From: Saccharibacillus sp. O23
Lineage (GTDB): Bacteria; Bacillota; Bacilli; Paenibacillales; Paenibacillaceae
Assembly: GCF_002205895.1 (NCBI RefSeq)
Contig: NZ_NJDE01000003.1
Location: 372,001 to 436,000, forward strand
Length of the DNA: 64,000 nt
Reading direction: 5' to 3'
The position numbers and the translations under genes are program-made. This document shows positions 53,925 to 62,908 of the stretch, in pieces. Positions within the stretch are counted from its first letter, which is position 1, and every line of letters starts with the position of its first letter. The notes under the pieces were generated by a model. That model was given only the letters and a program-made list of their open reading frames with translations. It did no database searches and was not told where the DNA came from.

Positions 53925-54929
53925 TTACTCGCCGATCTCCGACATGAACGCTTTGAACGCCGCCGCGATCTCCGGCGAATTCTGATGGTGCAGGTAATGG
54001 CCGCCGTGCATCAGCAGCATCTGGCTTTTCTCGGCGTGAGCGGCTTGCTCCTTATGCAGCTCGATCCAATTCGGCTGCGCGTCGTCGTCCTCGTTGACGA
54101 ACAAGATCAGCGGCAGATCGGCCGGGAATTGGGCATTCGCTTCCCGCGCATCGCGGAAGTTGCCGGCGATATGCGTCATCTCGTTGCGCAGCGTCGAGTT
54201 GTTGCTGACGCGATACGTGATCAAACGAATCTGCTCGCTCATGTGTTTGTCGTAACCCAGCGCTTCGTACGGATCGCCGTTCAGCTTCAAGGTCAGACGA
54301 AGCAGACCCGATTCTTTCAAGAAGCCGAAGAAGCCCGCGGGCAGTTCCGCGTCCATGCCGCCTTGCGTCGGCACGCTGGTGTCGATCCCGGCAAAAGCGA
54401 TCACTTCGTCGCGGTACTTCTGCACGTAGTCGACCCCGTACAATCCGGCGATCGAATGGCCCATCAGCACGTAACGATCCGCGCCGACTTGATGAACCGC
54501 TTCGTGGATTTCTTCGACGATATTCGCCGTCGTACGTTCTTTGTCCGTCTCGTCGCTCAGTCCGTAGCCGAACGGCTCGACAGCGATGACCCGGTAGTCT
54601 TTCTCGAGTTCTTGCAGCAGAAACTCGAAATCGCGCGCCGGAACCGCCGTTCCGTAGCCGGGCAGCAGCACGACCGTTTCCGGTCCTTTCCCGCGAATCA
54701 GCAGATTCATGTTCTTTCCGTCTACCGAGACCTTTTGACCGTAAGGTTCGATCTTGGAAGCTTCCACGCGGGTCGCGATCCGGTCCGTCGCGAATACGAT
54801 CAAGAAGAACAGCGCGACCACGCCGACCAGTATCGCGATCGTGCGCAGCAGAATACGCCGCCATCTTCTTTTTTTCTTATCGGGCTTTGCCGCTTTAGGG
54901 TTCGTGTGCATCGGGTTCGTCTGCGTCAT
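53925..54929 (-). CDS. Membrane-anchored alpha/beta hydrolase
   Basis: A 334-residue protein. A basic N-terminal tail and one transmembrane helix (about 28-48) place the hydrolase domain outside the membrane. The domain has the oxyanion region LLPGYGT, nucleophile Ser in MGHSIAGLYG, an acidic residue near FVNEDDD and catalytic His in HGGHYLHHQNS. Substrate unknown. ATG at 54929, with a weak GGAGAGACG ribosome binding site. It lies 148 bp downstream of the HssRS-like pair on the same strand. Confidence 0.87.
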   Translation of the reverse strand: MTQTNPMHTNPKAAKPDKKKRRWRRILLRTIAILVGVVALFFLIVFATDRIATRVEASKIEPYGQKVSVDGKNMNLLIRGKGPETVVLLPGYGTAVPARDFEFLLQELEKDYRVIAVEPFGYGLSDETDKERTTANIVEEIHEAVHQVGADRYVLMGHSIAGLYGVDYVQKYRDEVIAFAGIDTSVPTQGGMDAELPAGFFGFLKESGLLRLTLKLNGDPYEALGYDKHMSEQIRLITYRVSNNSTLRNEMTHIAGNFRDAREANAQFPADLPLILFVNEDDDAQPNWIELHKEQAAHAEKSQMLLMHGGHYLHHQNSPEIAAAFKAFMSEIGE

Positions 54930-55077
54930 CTTCGTCTCTCCTGTCTTCCGGCCGCTCGAAGCCGCCTTCGATCCTCAGATTAACAAAGCGTTATGGACGC
55001 CTCGTGACGGCAATATGAACGCAGGATGAACAAGCAAGAAAAAGGTTCCGAATCCGCGAAAAAGCCAAACGGAGTTC

Positions 55078-56463
55078 CTACTTGCTCGATTTACTCGGCA
55101 GTTCGGGCGGAATCCGCGGCAGCGTCACCGTAAAGACCGTCCCGCCGTCCGGCCCGCTGCCGGCCGTCACCCGGCCGCCGTGCAGCGACACGATCTGACG
55201 AACGATCGAGAGGCCGAGACCGCTGCCTTCGTATTTGCGGCTGCGCGAACGGTCGGCTTTGAAGAAACGTTCGAAGACCCGCTCCCGATCTTCCGGCGCG
55301 ATGCCGATTCCTTGATCGGCGATCGTTACCCGTACGCCGCGTTCGTCCGGCGTCAACGCGATCGCGATCTCCCCGCCGTCCGGCGAGAACTTGATCGCGT
55401 TGCCGACGATGTTCGTCCAGACTTGGCCGAGCTGATCGGGATCGCCCGTCAGCCGCGCTTCCGGCAGATCCAATTCGACCCGGATCTGCTTCGCCGACCA
55501 CTGCGGTTCGAGCGCGATCACGACCCGGCGGATCTGCTCGTCCAGCCCGAACTCCGAGCGCTTCCGGAGCTGCGGCTGCGATTCCAATTGGCTGAGCTTC
55601 AGCAGGCTGTCGCTCATTCGCGAGATCCGTTTGGCTTCGTCGGCGATGATGTCGAGGTAACGATCGCGCTGCTCCTCCGTCAGATTGCGCTGCTTGAGCG
55701 CCAGCGCGTAGCCGGAGATCGATGTCAGCGGCGACTGGACTTCGTGCGAGACGTTCGATACGAAATCGCGGCGCATCTCTTCGAGCCGGCGCAGATCCTG
55801 CGACATCTCCACGAAACTTCGCGCCAACGCGCCCAGCTCGCCTTTTTGCCGAGTATCCAGCCGCACGTCGAAGTCGCCGCCCGCGATATCTTTGGTAGCC
55901 TGCGTCATCTGCTTGATCGGACGGATCAGGAAGAAGGACGCGATCACGATCACCAGACTGCCGGACAGCAGCGCGTAGAGCGCGAAATTCAGCAACCATT
56001 TCGCCACGAACCAAACGGAAGACGAACCGACCGGCTCGATAAACATCGCCCGATCTTCTCCTCCCTGCTTAAAAGGAATCCCGATCAACTCGATCGTCAC
56101 GCCTCGCGAATTGACCCGTACGGTCTCGCCCGCCAGCACCCGACGGACCTGCTCTTCCGTCGCTTCCACGACCGGACGACCGTCCGGCGTTCCGTAATTC
56201 TCGTAGCGCTCCGGCGTCTCGTAGATCCGAATCCGGTACGAATTCAATTGGTGCATGCCTCGCACGTATCGTTCCGCTTCTTCCGGCGGCAGCGTCTCGT
56301 AGACGCGCGCCACGTCTTCGCCGAACTGGATCAGCGGAATCTGAAGATTGTCGTTCAACTGCTCGCGGAACGCCCACGTCACCATGAAAAAGGAGAGCAG
56401 CGTACCGACCACGACGGATACGAGAAAAATCACCACGATCCGCGTATACAGCGAGCGGATCAT
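55078..56463 (-). CDS. Sensor histidine kinase (HssS-like)
   Basis: A 461-residue kinase. Two transmembrane helices (about 8-30 and 160-181) enclose an extracellular sensor of about 130 residues. HAMP follows (about 182-235), then the H-box VSNVSHEVQSPLTSISGY with H240, a GNAIKFSP N-box and GSGLGLSIV. The SHExQSPLTSISG type H-box and the partner regulator resemble the haem sensor HssS, but no hrtAB haem exporter is present in the window. Start overlaps the regulator stop by 4 bp (ATGA). Confidence 0.88.
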   Translation of the reverse strand: MIRSLYTRIVVIFLVSVVVGTLLSFFMVTWAFREQLNDNLQIPLIQFGEDVARVYETLPPEEAERYVRGMHQLNSYRIRIYETPERYENYGTPDGRPVVEATEEQVRRVLAGETVRVNSRGVTIELIGIPFKQGGEDRAMFIEPVGSSSVWFVAKWLLNFALYALLSGSLVIVIASFFLIRPIKQMTQATKDIAGGDFDVRLDTRQKGELGALARSFVEMSQDLRRLEEMRRDFVSNVSHEVQSPLTSISGYALALKQRNLTEEQRDRYLDIIADEAKRISRMSDSLLKLSQLESQPQLRKRSEFGLDEQIRRVVIALEPQWSAKQIRVELDLPEARLTGDPDQLGQVWTNIVGNAIKFSPDGGEIAIALTPDERGVRVTIADQGIGIAPEDRERVFERFFKADRSRSRKYEGSGLGLSIVRQIVSLHGGRVTAGSGPDGGTVFTVTLPRIPPELPSKSSK

Positions 56464-57134
56464 TCCGCGGCCTCCAATCGGTAGCCTAGTCCCCGCACGG
56501 TCTCGATCCGGAAATCCGGCACTTCGGCGAACCGTTCGCGCAGCCGTTTGATATGCACGTCCACCGTTCGGTTATCGCCCGCGTAATCCAGCCCCCAGAT
56601 CCGTTCGATCAACTGTTCGCGCGTATAGACCTGCCCCGGCGTCTCGGCCAGCGTATACAGCAGTTCGAATTCTTTGAGCGGAAGGGTCAACGTCTCGGTC
56701 CGGGTCGTGACTTTGTACGTGCTGCGGTCCAACTCGACCTCCCCGAGCCGGACGGCGCGGGCCGCTCCGATGCGGTAGCGCTTGAGCAGCGCCCGCACCC
56801 GGACGGTCAGCTCCAGTGGATCGAACGGCTTGGTGAGATAATCGTCGGCTCCCAGCTCGAAGCCTTTGACTTTCTCCCACGTCTCTCCGCGAGCCGTCAG
56901 CATGAGCAGCGGCAGATCGGGATTGAGCCGCCGAAGCTCCCGGCACAGCGCCCAGCCGTCCATCGCGGGCATCATGATATCGAGCACGGCCAGATCGATC
57001 GGCGAAGCCGCGTAAGCTTTCAGCGCTTCCCTGCCGTCGGCGGCTTCGACCGTCGCGTAACCTTCCCCTCGCAGAAATAAACAGACCAGTTCGCGAATGT
57101 TCGCGTCGTCGTCGGCAACCAATACGGTCGGCAT
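56460..57134 (-). CDS. OmpR-family response regulator (HssR-like)
   Basis: A 224-residue regulator. The receiver has D52 as phospho-acceptor (VLDIMMPAMDG), D8-D10 and the DDYLTKPFDP loop. The winged helix has LKEFELLYTLAETPGQVYTREQLIERIWG and VDVHIKRLRERF, ending TVRGLGYRLE. Both stretches are close to HssR as I remember it. ATG at 57134 behind AGGAGCGAC. Operon with the kinase. Confidence 0.9.
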   Translation of the reverse strand: MPTVLVADDDANIRELVCLFLRGEGYATVEAADGREALKAYAASPIDLAVLDIMMPAMDGWALCRELRRLNPDLPLLMLTARGETWEKVKGFELGADDYLTKPFDPLELTVRVRALLKRYRIGAARAVRLGEVELDRSTYKVTTRTETLTLPLKEFELLYTLAETPGQVYTREQLIERIWGLDYAGDNRTVDVHIKRLRERFAEVPDFRIETVRGLGYRLEAAE

Positions 57135-57242
57135 GTCGCTCCTCCTTTTCGCACGGCTCCAATCGCCTGCTCTTTCTTCTATTGTAGCGCACGCGAAGGG
57201 TTCTCCGTAACCGCCGAAGGTTCGAAGCTTATACGTACGGGA

Positions 57243-59642
57243 TCAGTCTCTCGACTCGTACAACGCTTCGCCGACCTCGCGCACGAACGGACTCCATGCT
57301 CCGTCCGCGAACAGCATCAGCCGGTGCATGGCCCGGGTGCAGGCGGTGTAGAACAGTTTGCGTTCGCTCTCCCGGCCGTAAACGCGCGCGGAGGCGTCGG
57401 CGATCAGCACCGCTTCGAACTCGACGCCTTTGGCCAGATAGACGGGCAGCGCCAGCGCGCCCCGCTCGAACTCCGGCGTACGTTTGGTGACTTCTTTCAC
57501 CCCTTCGCAGCCCAGAGCCGACAGCCTTTCGTGCAGGTTATGCGCTTCGGCGGCCGTCTTAGTCACGAGTCCGATCGATTCGAAACCCTGCTCCCGCAGT
57601 TCGGCCAGAGCGTCGGCGATTCGCCGCGCCTGTTCTTCCGCGCCGGAAACGGCGATCAGCACCGGCTTGCCGCCGCTGCGCTCGAACGGCTCGATCTCGG
57701 CCGCTTCCGGCAGCAGCGCTTTGGCGAACTCCACGATCTCGCGGGTGGAGCGATAGCTGCGCGTCAAGCGGATCAGACGCGTGTCGTTTTCGCCGTACAG
57801 ACGCAGCAGCGGGGAAGAAGCGCTCGACAGCTCCGTGGATTGCGCGAAGATCGCTTGGCCGAAATCGCCGAGCACGGTCATGCGGGCGCGCGGGAACATT
57901 TTTCTCAAAAAAGCATATTGGAACGCCGAATAATCCTGTCCTTCGTCGACGAATACGTAGCGGATATCCCCGTCGGCGCGCCCGCCTTCGATCGATTCCC
58001 GCAGATGCAGATACGGGGTCTGATCTTCGCAAAACAGCTCGCCTCGCGCGATCTTCGCCCGCGTCTGCCCGCAAATCTCGTCCCAATGCGCCGAAGCTCC
58101 CACAGGCCGATTCTCCGGCGAGAACAGCTGCATGTACAGACCGGCGGCGTCGAGGAACTCCATCCGTTTGACGAAACGCTTGAGCGGTTCGAACGCTTCG
58201 GCGACGATGCCGCGGCGCAGCAGCTCTTCTTCTTTTTCCGCAAAATCGAAATCGCCTTCGTCCGGACGCCGACGCCCGTTGATCCGATCGCGCGCCGCCG
58301 CGTACATCTCGGCGAAGTCGAACAGGTTGCGGTCTTGATGCAGCTCGCGGAAAGCTTCTTCGGACTGCTCGCCGTCGACGTAGTTCAGCTCTTCGGCCAC
58401 CCAATCCGCTCCGACCTCTTCGCGTTCGAGACGCTTCAGTTCGCCGAGCAGCCATTCCTGAAGTTTCGCCGTCCGGTTCGGGATGCGCATCGACTCGTCG
58501 TACCCGTAGAACAGCTCGGCTATTCGCTCAGCGCTCACCAATTCCCGTCCGCGGAACGTCACGCCGTTAAATTTCATGCCCTCCCGTTCCAGACCGGATA
58601 CGTACTGCCGCATATGCTCGAGCAGCTCTTCGGACGCTTTGTACCGGATGCCGCTCAGACGCGCATCGTAACCGGGATCTTCCGTTTGCGACAGCACGTA
58701 TTCCATCTGATCGAACGGATCTTCCAGCTTGAACGTCCGGCCGAGGCGGCTGTCGAGATATTGCTGAAACGTCGTCTGCGTCATATTTTCTTCGCCCAGC
58801 TCCGGCAGGACGGTCGAGACGTAACTGTTGAACATCGGGTTCGGCGAAAACAGCACGATCTGATTCGCTCTGACCCGGTCGCGCTGGCTGTACAGCAGAT
58901 ACGCGACCCGCTGGAGCGCCGCCGACGTCTTGCCGCTGCCGGCCGCTCCCTGCACGATCAGCATCCGGCTGCGCTCGTCGCGGATGATCGCGTTCTGCTC
59001 GTGCTGGATCGTCGCGACGATGGTCTTCATCCGGTTATCGGCCGCTCCCCCGAGCACCTGCTGAAGCAGTTCGTCGCCGATCGTCTCGCTCGTATCGAAC
59101 ACGTTCAGCATCTCGCCGCCTTGAATCCGGTACTGCCGCTTCAATGCCATCGTTCCGGTAACCGTACCGCCCGGCGTCTCGTAGTCGGCGCGGCCCGGCG
59201 AATGATCGTAGTACAAGCTCGCGATCGGCGTGCGCCAATCGTAGATGAGGAATTCGAGACCGTCCGCGTCGACGAACGAAGATACTCCGATATACACGGA
59301 CTCCGTGAAGGTTGTGCCGTCTTCGCGATAGTCGACCCGGCCGAAGTAAGGCGATTCCAGCAGGCGCTGAAGCTTGTGATAATACCGCACTTTGTTCCGA
59401 TGGCTGCGTTCGCGTTCCGATAGCAGCGCTTCCTGCTGCTCGATGCTGTAGACGCTCTCCTCGAAGTCTTCGTTCGTGCTGGTGCTGACGCTGACTTCTT
59501 CCCAGAACCGTCTTCGGATATCCGCCGCCTGCTCGCCCAGATCGAGCACTTCCGGTTCGATTTTCGCGATGGCCGCGCGCAGCTTGCCGCTGACGTCGTC
59601 CAACCGTGCCTGCTCTTGCTTCCAATCTTTCGCTTCGATCAT
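57243..59642 (-). CDS. helD: HelD-like superfamily 1 helicase (RNA polymerase recycling factor)
   Basis: A 799-residue SF1 ATPase. The N-terminal coiled coil (about 1-90) and the segment VYIGVSSFVDADGLEFLIYDWRTPIASLYYDH are HelD hallmarks. Walker A is VQGAAGSGKTSAALQR, Walker B VDEGQDYSAFQ, and motif VI LFYTACTRAMHRL. HelD removes stalled RNA polymerase from DNA. The frame extends to an ATG at 59705, but that codon lies directly after a TATAAT -10 element, so it would be at or before the transcript start. I therefore prefer the ATG at 59642 behind GGAGAG. Its promoter region faces a plus-strand promoter. Confidence 0.88.
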   Translation of the reverse strand: MIEAKDWKQEQARLDDVSGKLRAAIAKIEPEVLDLGEQAADIRRRFWEEVSVSTSTNEDFEESVYSIEQQEALLSERERSHRNKVRYYHKLQRLLESPYFGRVDYREDGTTFTESVYIGVSSFVDADGLEFLIYDWRTPIASLYYDHSPGRADYETPGGTVTGTMALKRQYRIQGGEMLNVFDTSETIGDELLQQVLGGAADNRMKTIVATIQHEQNAIIRDERSRMLIVQGAAGSGKTSAALQRVAYLLYSQRDRVRANQIVLFSPNPMFNSYVSTVLPELGEENMTQTTFQQYLDSRLGRTFKLEDPFDQMEYVLSQTEDPGYDARLSGIRYKASEELLEHMRQYVSGLEREGMKFNGVTFRGRELVSAERIAELFYGYDESMRIPNRTAKLQEWLLGELKRLEREEVGADWVAEELNYVDGEQSEEAFRELHQDRNLFDFAEMYAAARDRINGRRRPDEGDFDFAEKEEELLRRGIVAEAFEPLKRFVKRMEFLDAAGLYMQLFSPENRPVGASAHWDEICGQTRAKIARGELFCEDQTPYLHLRESIEGGRADGDIRYVFVDEGQDYSAFQYAFLRKMFPRARMTVLGDFGQAIFAQSTELSSASSPLLRLYGENDTRLIRLTRSYRSTREIVEFAKALLPEAAEIEPFERSGGKPVLIAVSGAEEQARRIADALAELREQGFESIGLVTKTAAEAHNLHERLSALGCEGVKEVTKRTPEFERGALALPVYLAKGVEFEAVLIADASARVYGRESERKLFYTACTRAMHRLMLFADGAWSPFVREVGEALYESRD

Positions 59643-59683
59643 CTCTCCGACCACTCCCCGTTTCGATTTTGGAGAAAAACCGT

Positions 59684-59713
59684 TTGACAGCCCGCCCTGC
59701 CGCATGCTATGAT
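59684..59713 (+). promoter_or_regulatory. Sigma-A promoter of a candidate small RNA
   Basis: TTGACA (59684-59689), 18-bp spacer, TATGAT (59708-59713), near-consensus. It points right, into a gene-free region. The minus-strand helD -10 (TATAAT, 59717-59712) overlaps it, so the two promoters may interfere. Confidence 0.7.
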
Positions 59714-59719
59714 TATAGT

Positions 59720-59848
59720 GTAAATAAGATGTGATACTTATGTCTTAATTCAATCGGACAATAGCGGTTCTCCCATCGTATCACACCGGGTGGGCTGCCG
59801 CAATAGGATTCTGCATGATTTGACCCCGGCGGAGACGTCGGGGTTTTT
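59720..59848 (+). ncRNA. Candidate small RNA beside helD
   Basis: About 130 nt lie between the promoter at 59684 and a terminator at 59822. Near its 5' end TGTGATAC (about 59730) can pair with GTATCACA (about 59778), closing a domain. The following GGGTGGGCTGCCGC faintly recalls a T-box, but the RNA is too short and no gene follows. There is no ORF with a ribosome binding site in it. I cannot assign it to a known RNA family. Confidence 0.5.
59822..59848 (+). terminator. Terminator of the candidate small RNA
   Basis: The stem ACCCCGGCG / CGTCGGGGT with a GAGA loop is followed by TTTTT. Confidence 0.8.
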
Positions 59849-59876
59849 CGGTGTTTATTCGGCGGAAAAGAACGAA

Positions 59877-59903
59877 AAGAAGCGGCCTGTCGGACGGCCG
59901 CTT
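59877..59903 (-). terminator. Hairpin, possible minus-strand terminator
   Basis: AAGCGGCC / GGCCGCTT with a 7-10-nt loop; on the minus strand it is followed by CTTTTC. It could stop transcription coming from the repeat region on the right before it enters helD. Confidence 0.55.
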
Positions 59904-60093
59904 TCGGACGGTTGAGCAAGCCGATTAGGTGGGGGAGCAGAAGGATCGAGCATTTGCCGAGGTAAGAAACATATGCGAAGGAACGAAATCGGCTTCGCCA
60001 AGCGCTGCCGAGATGCGGCCTCCAACGGCCCTCGTCGATCCCCGCCTTTTCGCGCCAAATATGTAGGCAAATAGGGAATCGAATCGAACGCCG

Positions 60094-60338
60094 GATTCTA
60101 ACGGATCCAGATGACGCTTAGCCGGCTTTTCGAGCCGTTGTAAAATTCTAACGGATTCAGATGACGCTTAGAATGAAAAAAGGCGGATTTTCGGCTCGAA
60201 AAGAAGCGAATCGGACGGCTAAGGAATCTACGATCCGTTAGAATCTCAAAAGGGCTTATTTTGGCGTTCTAACGAATCTGTGATCCGTTAGAGTCTGAAG
60301 AAGGAGCGCGGGAGTCTAACGGGCATACGATTCGTTGG
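60094..60338. repeat. GGAT-core quasi-palindrome array, family C
   Basis: Copies with arms TCTAAC / GTTAGA (or CTTAGA) and core GGATTCAGATGACG: 60094-60122 and 60144-60174 (forward), 60218-60245 and 60267-60295 (reverse), plus a degenerate fifth at 60314-60338. They lie in the 1.1-kb gene-free gap between helD and the phosphatase gene, 150 bp from a family-B quartet. From 59905 to 60090 and 60340 to 60480 I see no feature. Confidence 0.7.
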
Positions 60339-60485
60339 CTGGAGCCGGCTGAGGTCTACTGAGGAAACGGCTTCTCGATCCTCGGCCTCAAATTTTTGTC
60401 AGGAAGACACTTCGTAAATCTAAGCTAGCGCTTTTCTCTTCGAGCAGGCTCGTTTCCTCCGCCTACGCGGCGTTCTCGGCAGCAT

Positions 60486-60671
60486 AAATAAGCGCGATAA
60501 TCCGCTTATTTCTGGCTGATCCCCGCGAATCTCGGGAATAAGTCCATTTATCCGCTTATTTCCGCGAAAAACCCGATTCTCGAAAGAATCGGGCTGATTT
60601 AAGCGGATATTCGGACTTATTTTGCGAAAAAGCCTACAACGGCGGAAATAAGCACAGATTTGGACTTATCG
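60486..60671. repeat. GGAT-core quasi-palindrome quartet, family B (locus 2)
   Basis: Copies at 60486-60512 and 60535-60563 (ATCCGCTTATT last) and at 60598-60623 and 60644-60671 (GCGGAT first). This is the same two-plus-two plan as at 36143. At the dyad lies a perfect hairpin CCCGATTCT-CGAA-AGAATCGGG (60572-60593), which makes the whole array a large cruciform- or hairpin-capable structure. Confidence 0.75.
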
Positions 60672-60760
60672 GATTCCGACGGTTCCCGACTATCCGCCGT
60701 CCCGCATAGGCATAAGAATACTCGCAGCGGCGAATCGGCGAGACGTTTTTTCGCAAAACC

Positions 60761-60787
60761 AAAGCGGCCCTTACGGGGCCGCTTTTT
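60761..60787. terminator. Terminator downstream of the phosphatase gene
   Basis: Stem AAAGCGGCCC / GGGCCGCTTT with TTTTT on the plus side and TTTGGTTTT on the minus side, about 85 bp after the phosphatase stop codon. Confidence 0.7.
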
Positions 60788-60871
60788 CGATCTTGCGGAA
60801 ATCGATCGGCTGGTTGTATGCGAGACGGCTGCTTTCGTTAAAAAGGAGCTGCCCGTTCGCCGATCCGCTGC

Positions 60872-62686
60872 TTATTTCTTGGCGAGCGACAAGATCACTT
60901 GTCCGCCTTCGTACTTCAGCTTGGCCGCGTATCCGGCCGGCAGACCGGTCGTCTCCAACTTCGCGAACTTGCCGGTTACGCCGCCGCCCGCCGTAATCAA
61001 GGTCAAGTCTCCGGCCTTCGCTTGGTAGCCTTCGACGAAATTCACGGTCAGCTTGCCGCCGGCTTGCAGCTTGCCCTGCACCTCGATGCCGTCGTCCGAT
61101 CCGGTTACGCCGATCTGCAGCGCCCCGTTTGCCGATTGGCTGAAATCGCCGCCGATCGTCAGCAGGCGCGGGCCTTCGACGTTCTCGATCACCGTTCCGG
61201 CGTTCGTCACGCTGCCGCGACCGAAGGCTGCTGCCGATAGAGCTTCGAGCGTGCCGCCCGCGATCTCGGTGCCTCCGGTGTACGTGCTTGCTCCGGACAG
61301 CTTCAGTTTGCCGCTGCCGCTCTTCGTGAACTTGCCGCTGCCGGAGATATCGTTGCGCCACAGATCTTCCGCGTTGAACCCGCCGAGCGCCGCGTCCATA
61401 TTCACGGTAACCGCATGATCGAACGCGCCGTAACCGTTAGCCGCTTCGAACAGATTCAGGCGGCCCCAACCTTCCGGATCGTCCAGCAGCGGGTAGCCCG
61501 AAGGCAGGCCGGTCGTCGCCAGCACTTCGCGGCGCTGTTCGGCGCTCAGATAAGGTTGGCGCGTCTCGAGCAGCACTTCCGCGCTTTTCGGCACGACCAT
61601 CGCTTTGTCCGTGGCGCCGATCGGCTGGAAGCCGTAGGTCAGACGCTTGATATAATCCGCTTTGTTCTGTTCGTAGTCGTCGAAACGGTCTTCCGAAGTG
61701 CCCTGCTCCTTGAGCAGTACGTCATGCGCTTGCTCGTAAGCCTGCTTCTTCAGCTCGGCGTTGTCCGGATCGGACAGCGCGGCCGCGGCCAAAGCCGTCG
61801 CCAGCACGCGGCCGCCGATCACGTCCAGCGGCGAGTGCATGCCCGCCACGATCCGGCTGTCGCCCATCTCGGAAGCGCGGGTCAGCAGCTCTTGATAACG
61901 CTCCGGTACGGCGTAAGCGAGCGACAGCGAAGCGAGATAAGAAGCGTTGGTGTGGCCGCTCGGGAATCCGCCGTCTTTCTCCGGCGTCTTGCTGATCGCC
62001 GGAACGAGCGTCGGGACCACGATCCGGTTGTCGTTCGTGCCTTCCTGAACGTTGACCCAACGATACGGGCGCATGTATTGGAAAAACGTCTTCGACGGGT
62101 TGCCCGACGCGGAAGCGCCGCGTACCGCTCCGATCAGATCGACCATCTTGCCGAGCGGGGAATCGGAATTGCCGCCTTTGTTATCGGAGAACTCGTCGTC
62201 GTATTTGACCTTCGTCGCGTCTTGAGGAATATCCGCGATCGAAGTCTTCGTCTCGCTGATCTTGCGATACGCGTCCGCGAACGGACCCAGTCCTTCGGTC
62301 GCGCCGTAGGTCTGGTTGCGGCGGTCCGTATAGTAAGCGGCGTCTTCGTCCGCTTGGGTACGGACAGCGGCCAGATCGGCCACGTATTGGATGTTATAGT
62401 CCAACACGGCCGGCTGAAGCTTCGTTCCGTTGTTCCACGAGCTGCCCGGTTTCCACAGCTTCAAGTATTCCGACAAGATGCCGATCGCGGCGTTGCTCTC
62501 GACGGATTGATTGTCGTTTTTGTTCGTTTTATAGTTGTCGACGAAATATCCCCAAGCCGGCGCGGCCGGCAGCTCGATCGTATACGCGTTTTCCGCGGCG
62601 ATGGCGGGATGGATCGGCATGGAACCCGAAAGAATGGCGAATCCCAGCGCAACGGCGAGCATTTGTTTCATCGGTCTTTTTTTCAC
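60872..62686 (-). CDS. Secreted PAP2/class A acid phosphatase fused to an autotransporter-type repeat domain
   Basis: A 604-residue exported protein. A signal peptide (about 1-30, ending IHPAIAAE) is followed by a PhoN-like PAP2 domain (about 40-330). The KTFFQYMRPYRW, GGFPSGHTNASY and SRIVAGMHSPLDVIGG stretches together form the three-part phosphatase signature. After residue about 440 comes SGSGKLKLSGASTYTGGTEIAGGTLEAL, the hallmark of the autotransporter-associated beta-strand repeat, and a beta-rich C-terminus. No barrel or SLH anchor is present. The start is GTG at 62686 behind GAGGAGCC; further upstream the frame has no ribosome binding site. Confidence 0.87.
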   Translation of the reverse strand: MKKRPMKQMLAVALGFAILSGSMPIHPAIAAENAYTIELPAAPAWGYFVDNYKTNKNDNQSVESNAAIGILSEYLKLWKPGSSWNNGTKLQPAVLDYNIQYVADLAAVRTQADEDAAYYTDRRNQTYGATEGLGPFADAYRKISETKTSIADIPQDATKVKYDDEFSDNKGGNSDSPLGKMVDLIGAVRGASASGNPSKTFFQYMRPYRWVNVQEGTNDNRIVVPTLVPAISKTPEKDGGFPSGHTNASYLASLSLAYAVPERYQELLTRASEMGDSRIVAGMHSPLDVIGGRVLATALAAAALSDPDNAELKKQAYEQAHDVLLKEQGTSEDRFDDYEQNKADYIKRLTYGFQPIGATDKAMVVPKSAEVLLETRQPYLSAEQRREVLATTGLPSGYPLLDDPEGWGRLNLFEAANGYGAFDHAVTVNMDAALGGFNAEDLWRNDISGSGKFTKSGSGKLKLSGASTYTGGTEIAGGTLEALSAAAFGRGSVTNAGTVIENVEGPRLLTIGGDFSQSANGALQIGVTGSDDGIEVQGKLQAGGKLTVNFVEGYQAKAGDLTLITAGGGVTGKFAKLETTGLPAGYAAKLKYEGGQVILSLAKK

Positions 62687-62908
62687 GGTTAATTGGCTCC
62701 TCTTCGTATGGTATTCGTCGATTCGAATCGAAGCCAATGTAGCATCGGAAGCGGAAAAACGGCAATGGAACGATTTCGCCTTTGTATCAATTTGGGAAAC
62801 TTTTGGACAAATTTCGCTTTTTCCGGCGAATTTAACACACACTTAACAAAACTCTCGAATAAAGTTACAATCTTTCTTGTATAATCCCCCGCGGGAGGAG
62901 AGTAACCG

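Noticed and set aside
55078..57134. Naming the two-component pair hssRS outright
   Set aside because: Sequence resembles HssRS, but the haem exporter genes hrtAB that define the system are not in the window, so only HssRS-like is justified.
59975..60076. A 33-codon plus-strand ORF in the repeat-rich gap
   Set aside because: It has a GAGG-like upstream sequence, but it is Arg-rich, has no domain, and lies in DNA that looks non-coding in all frames.
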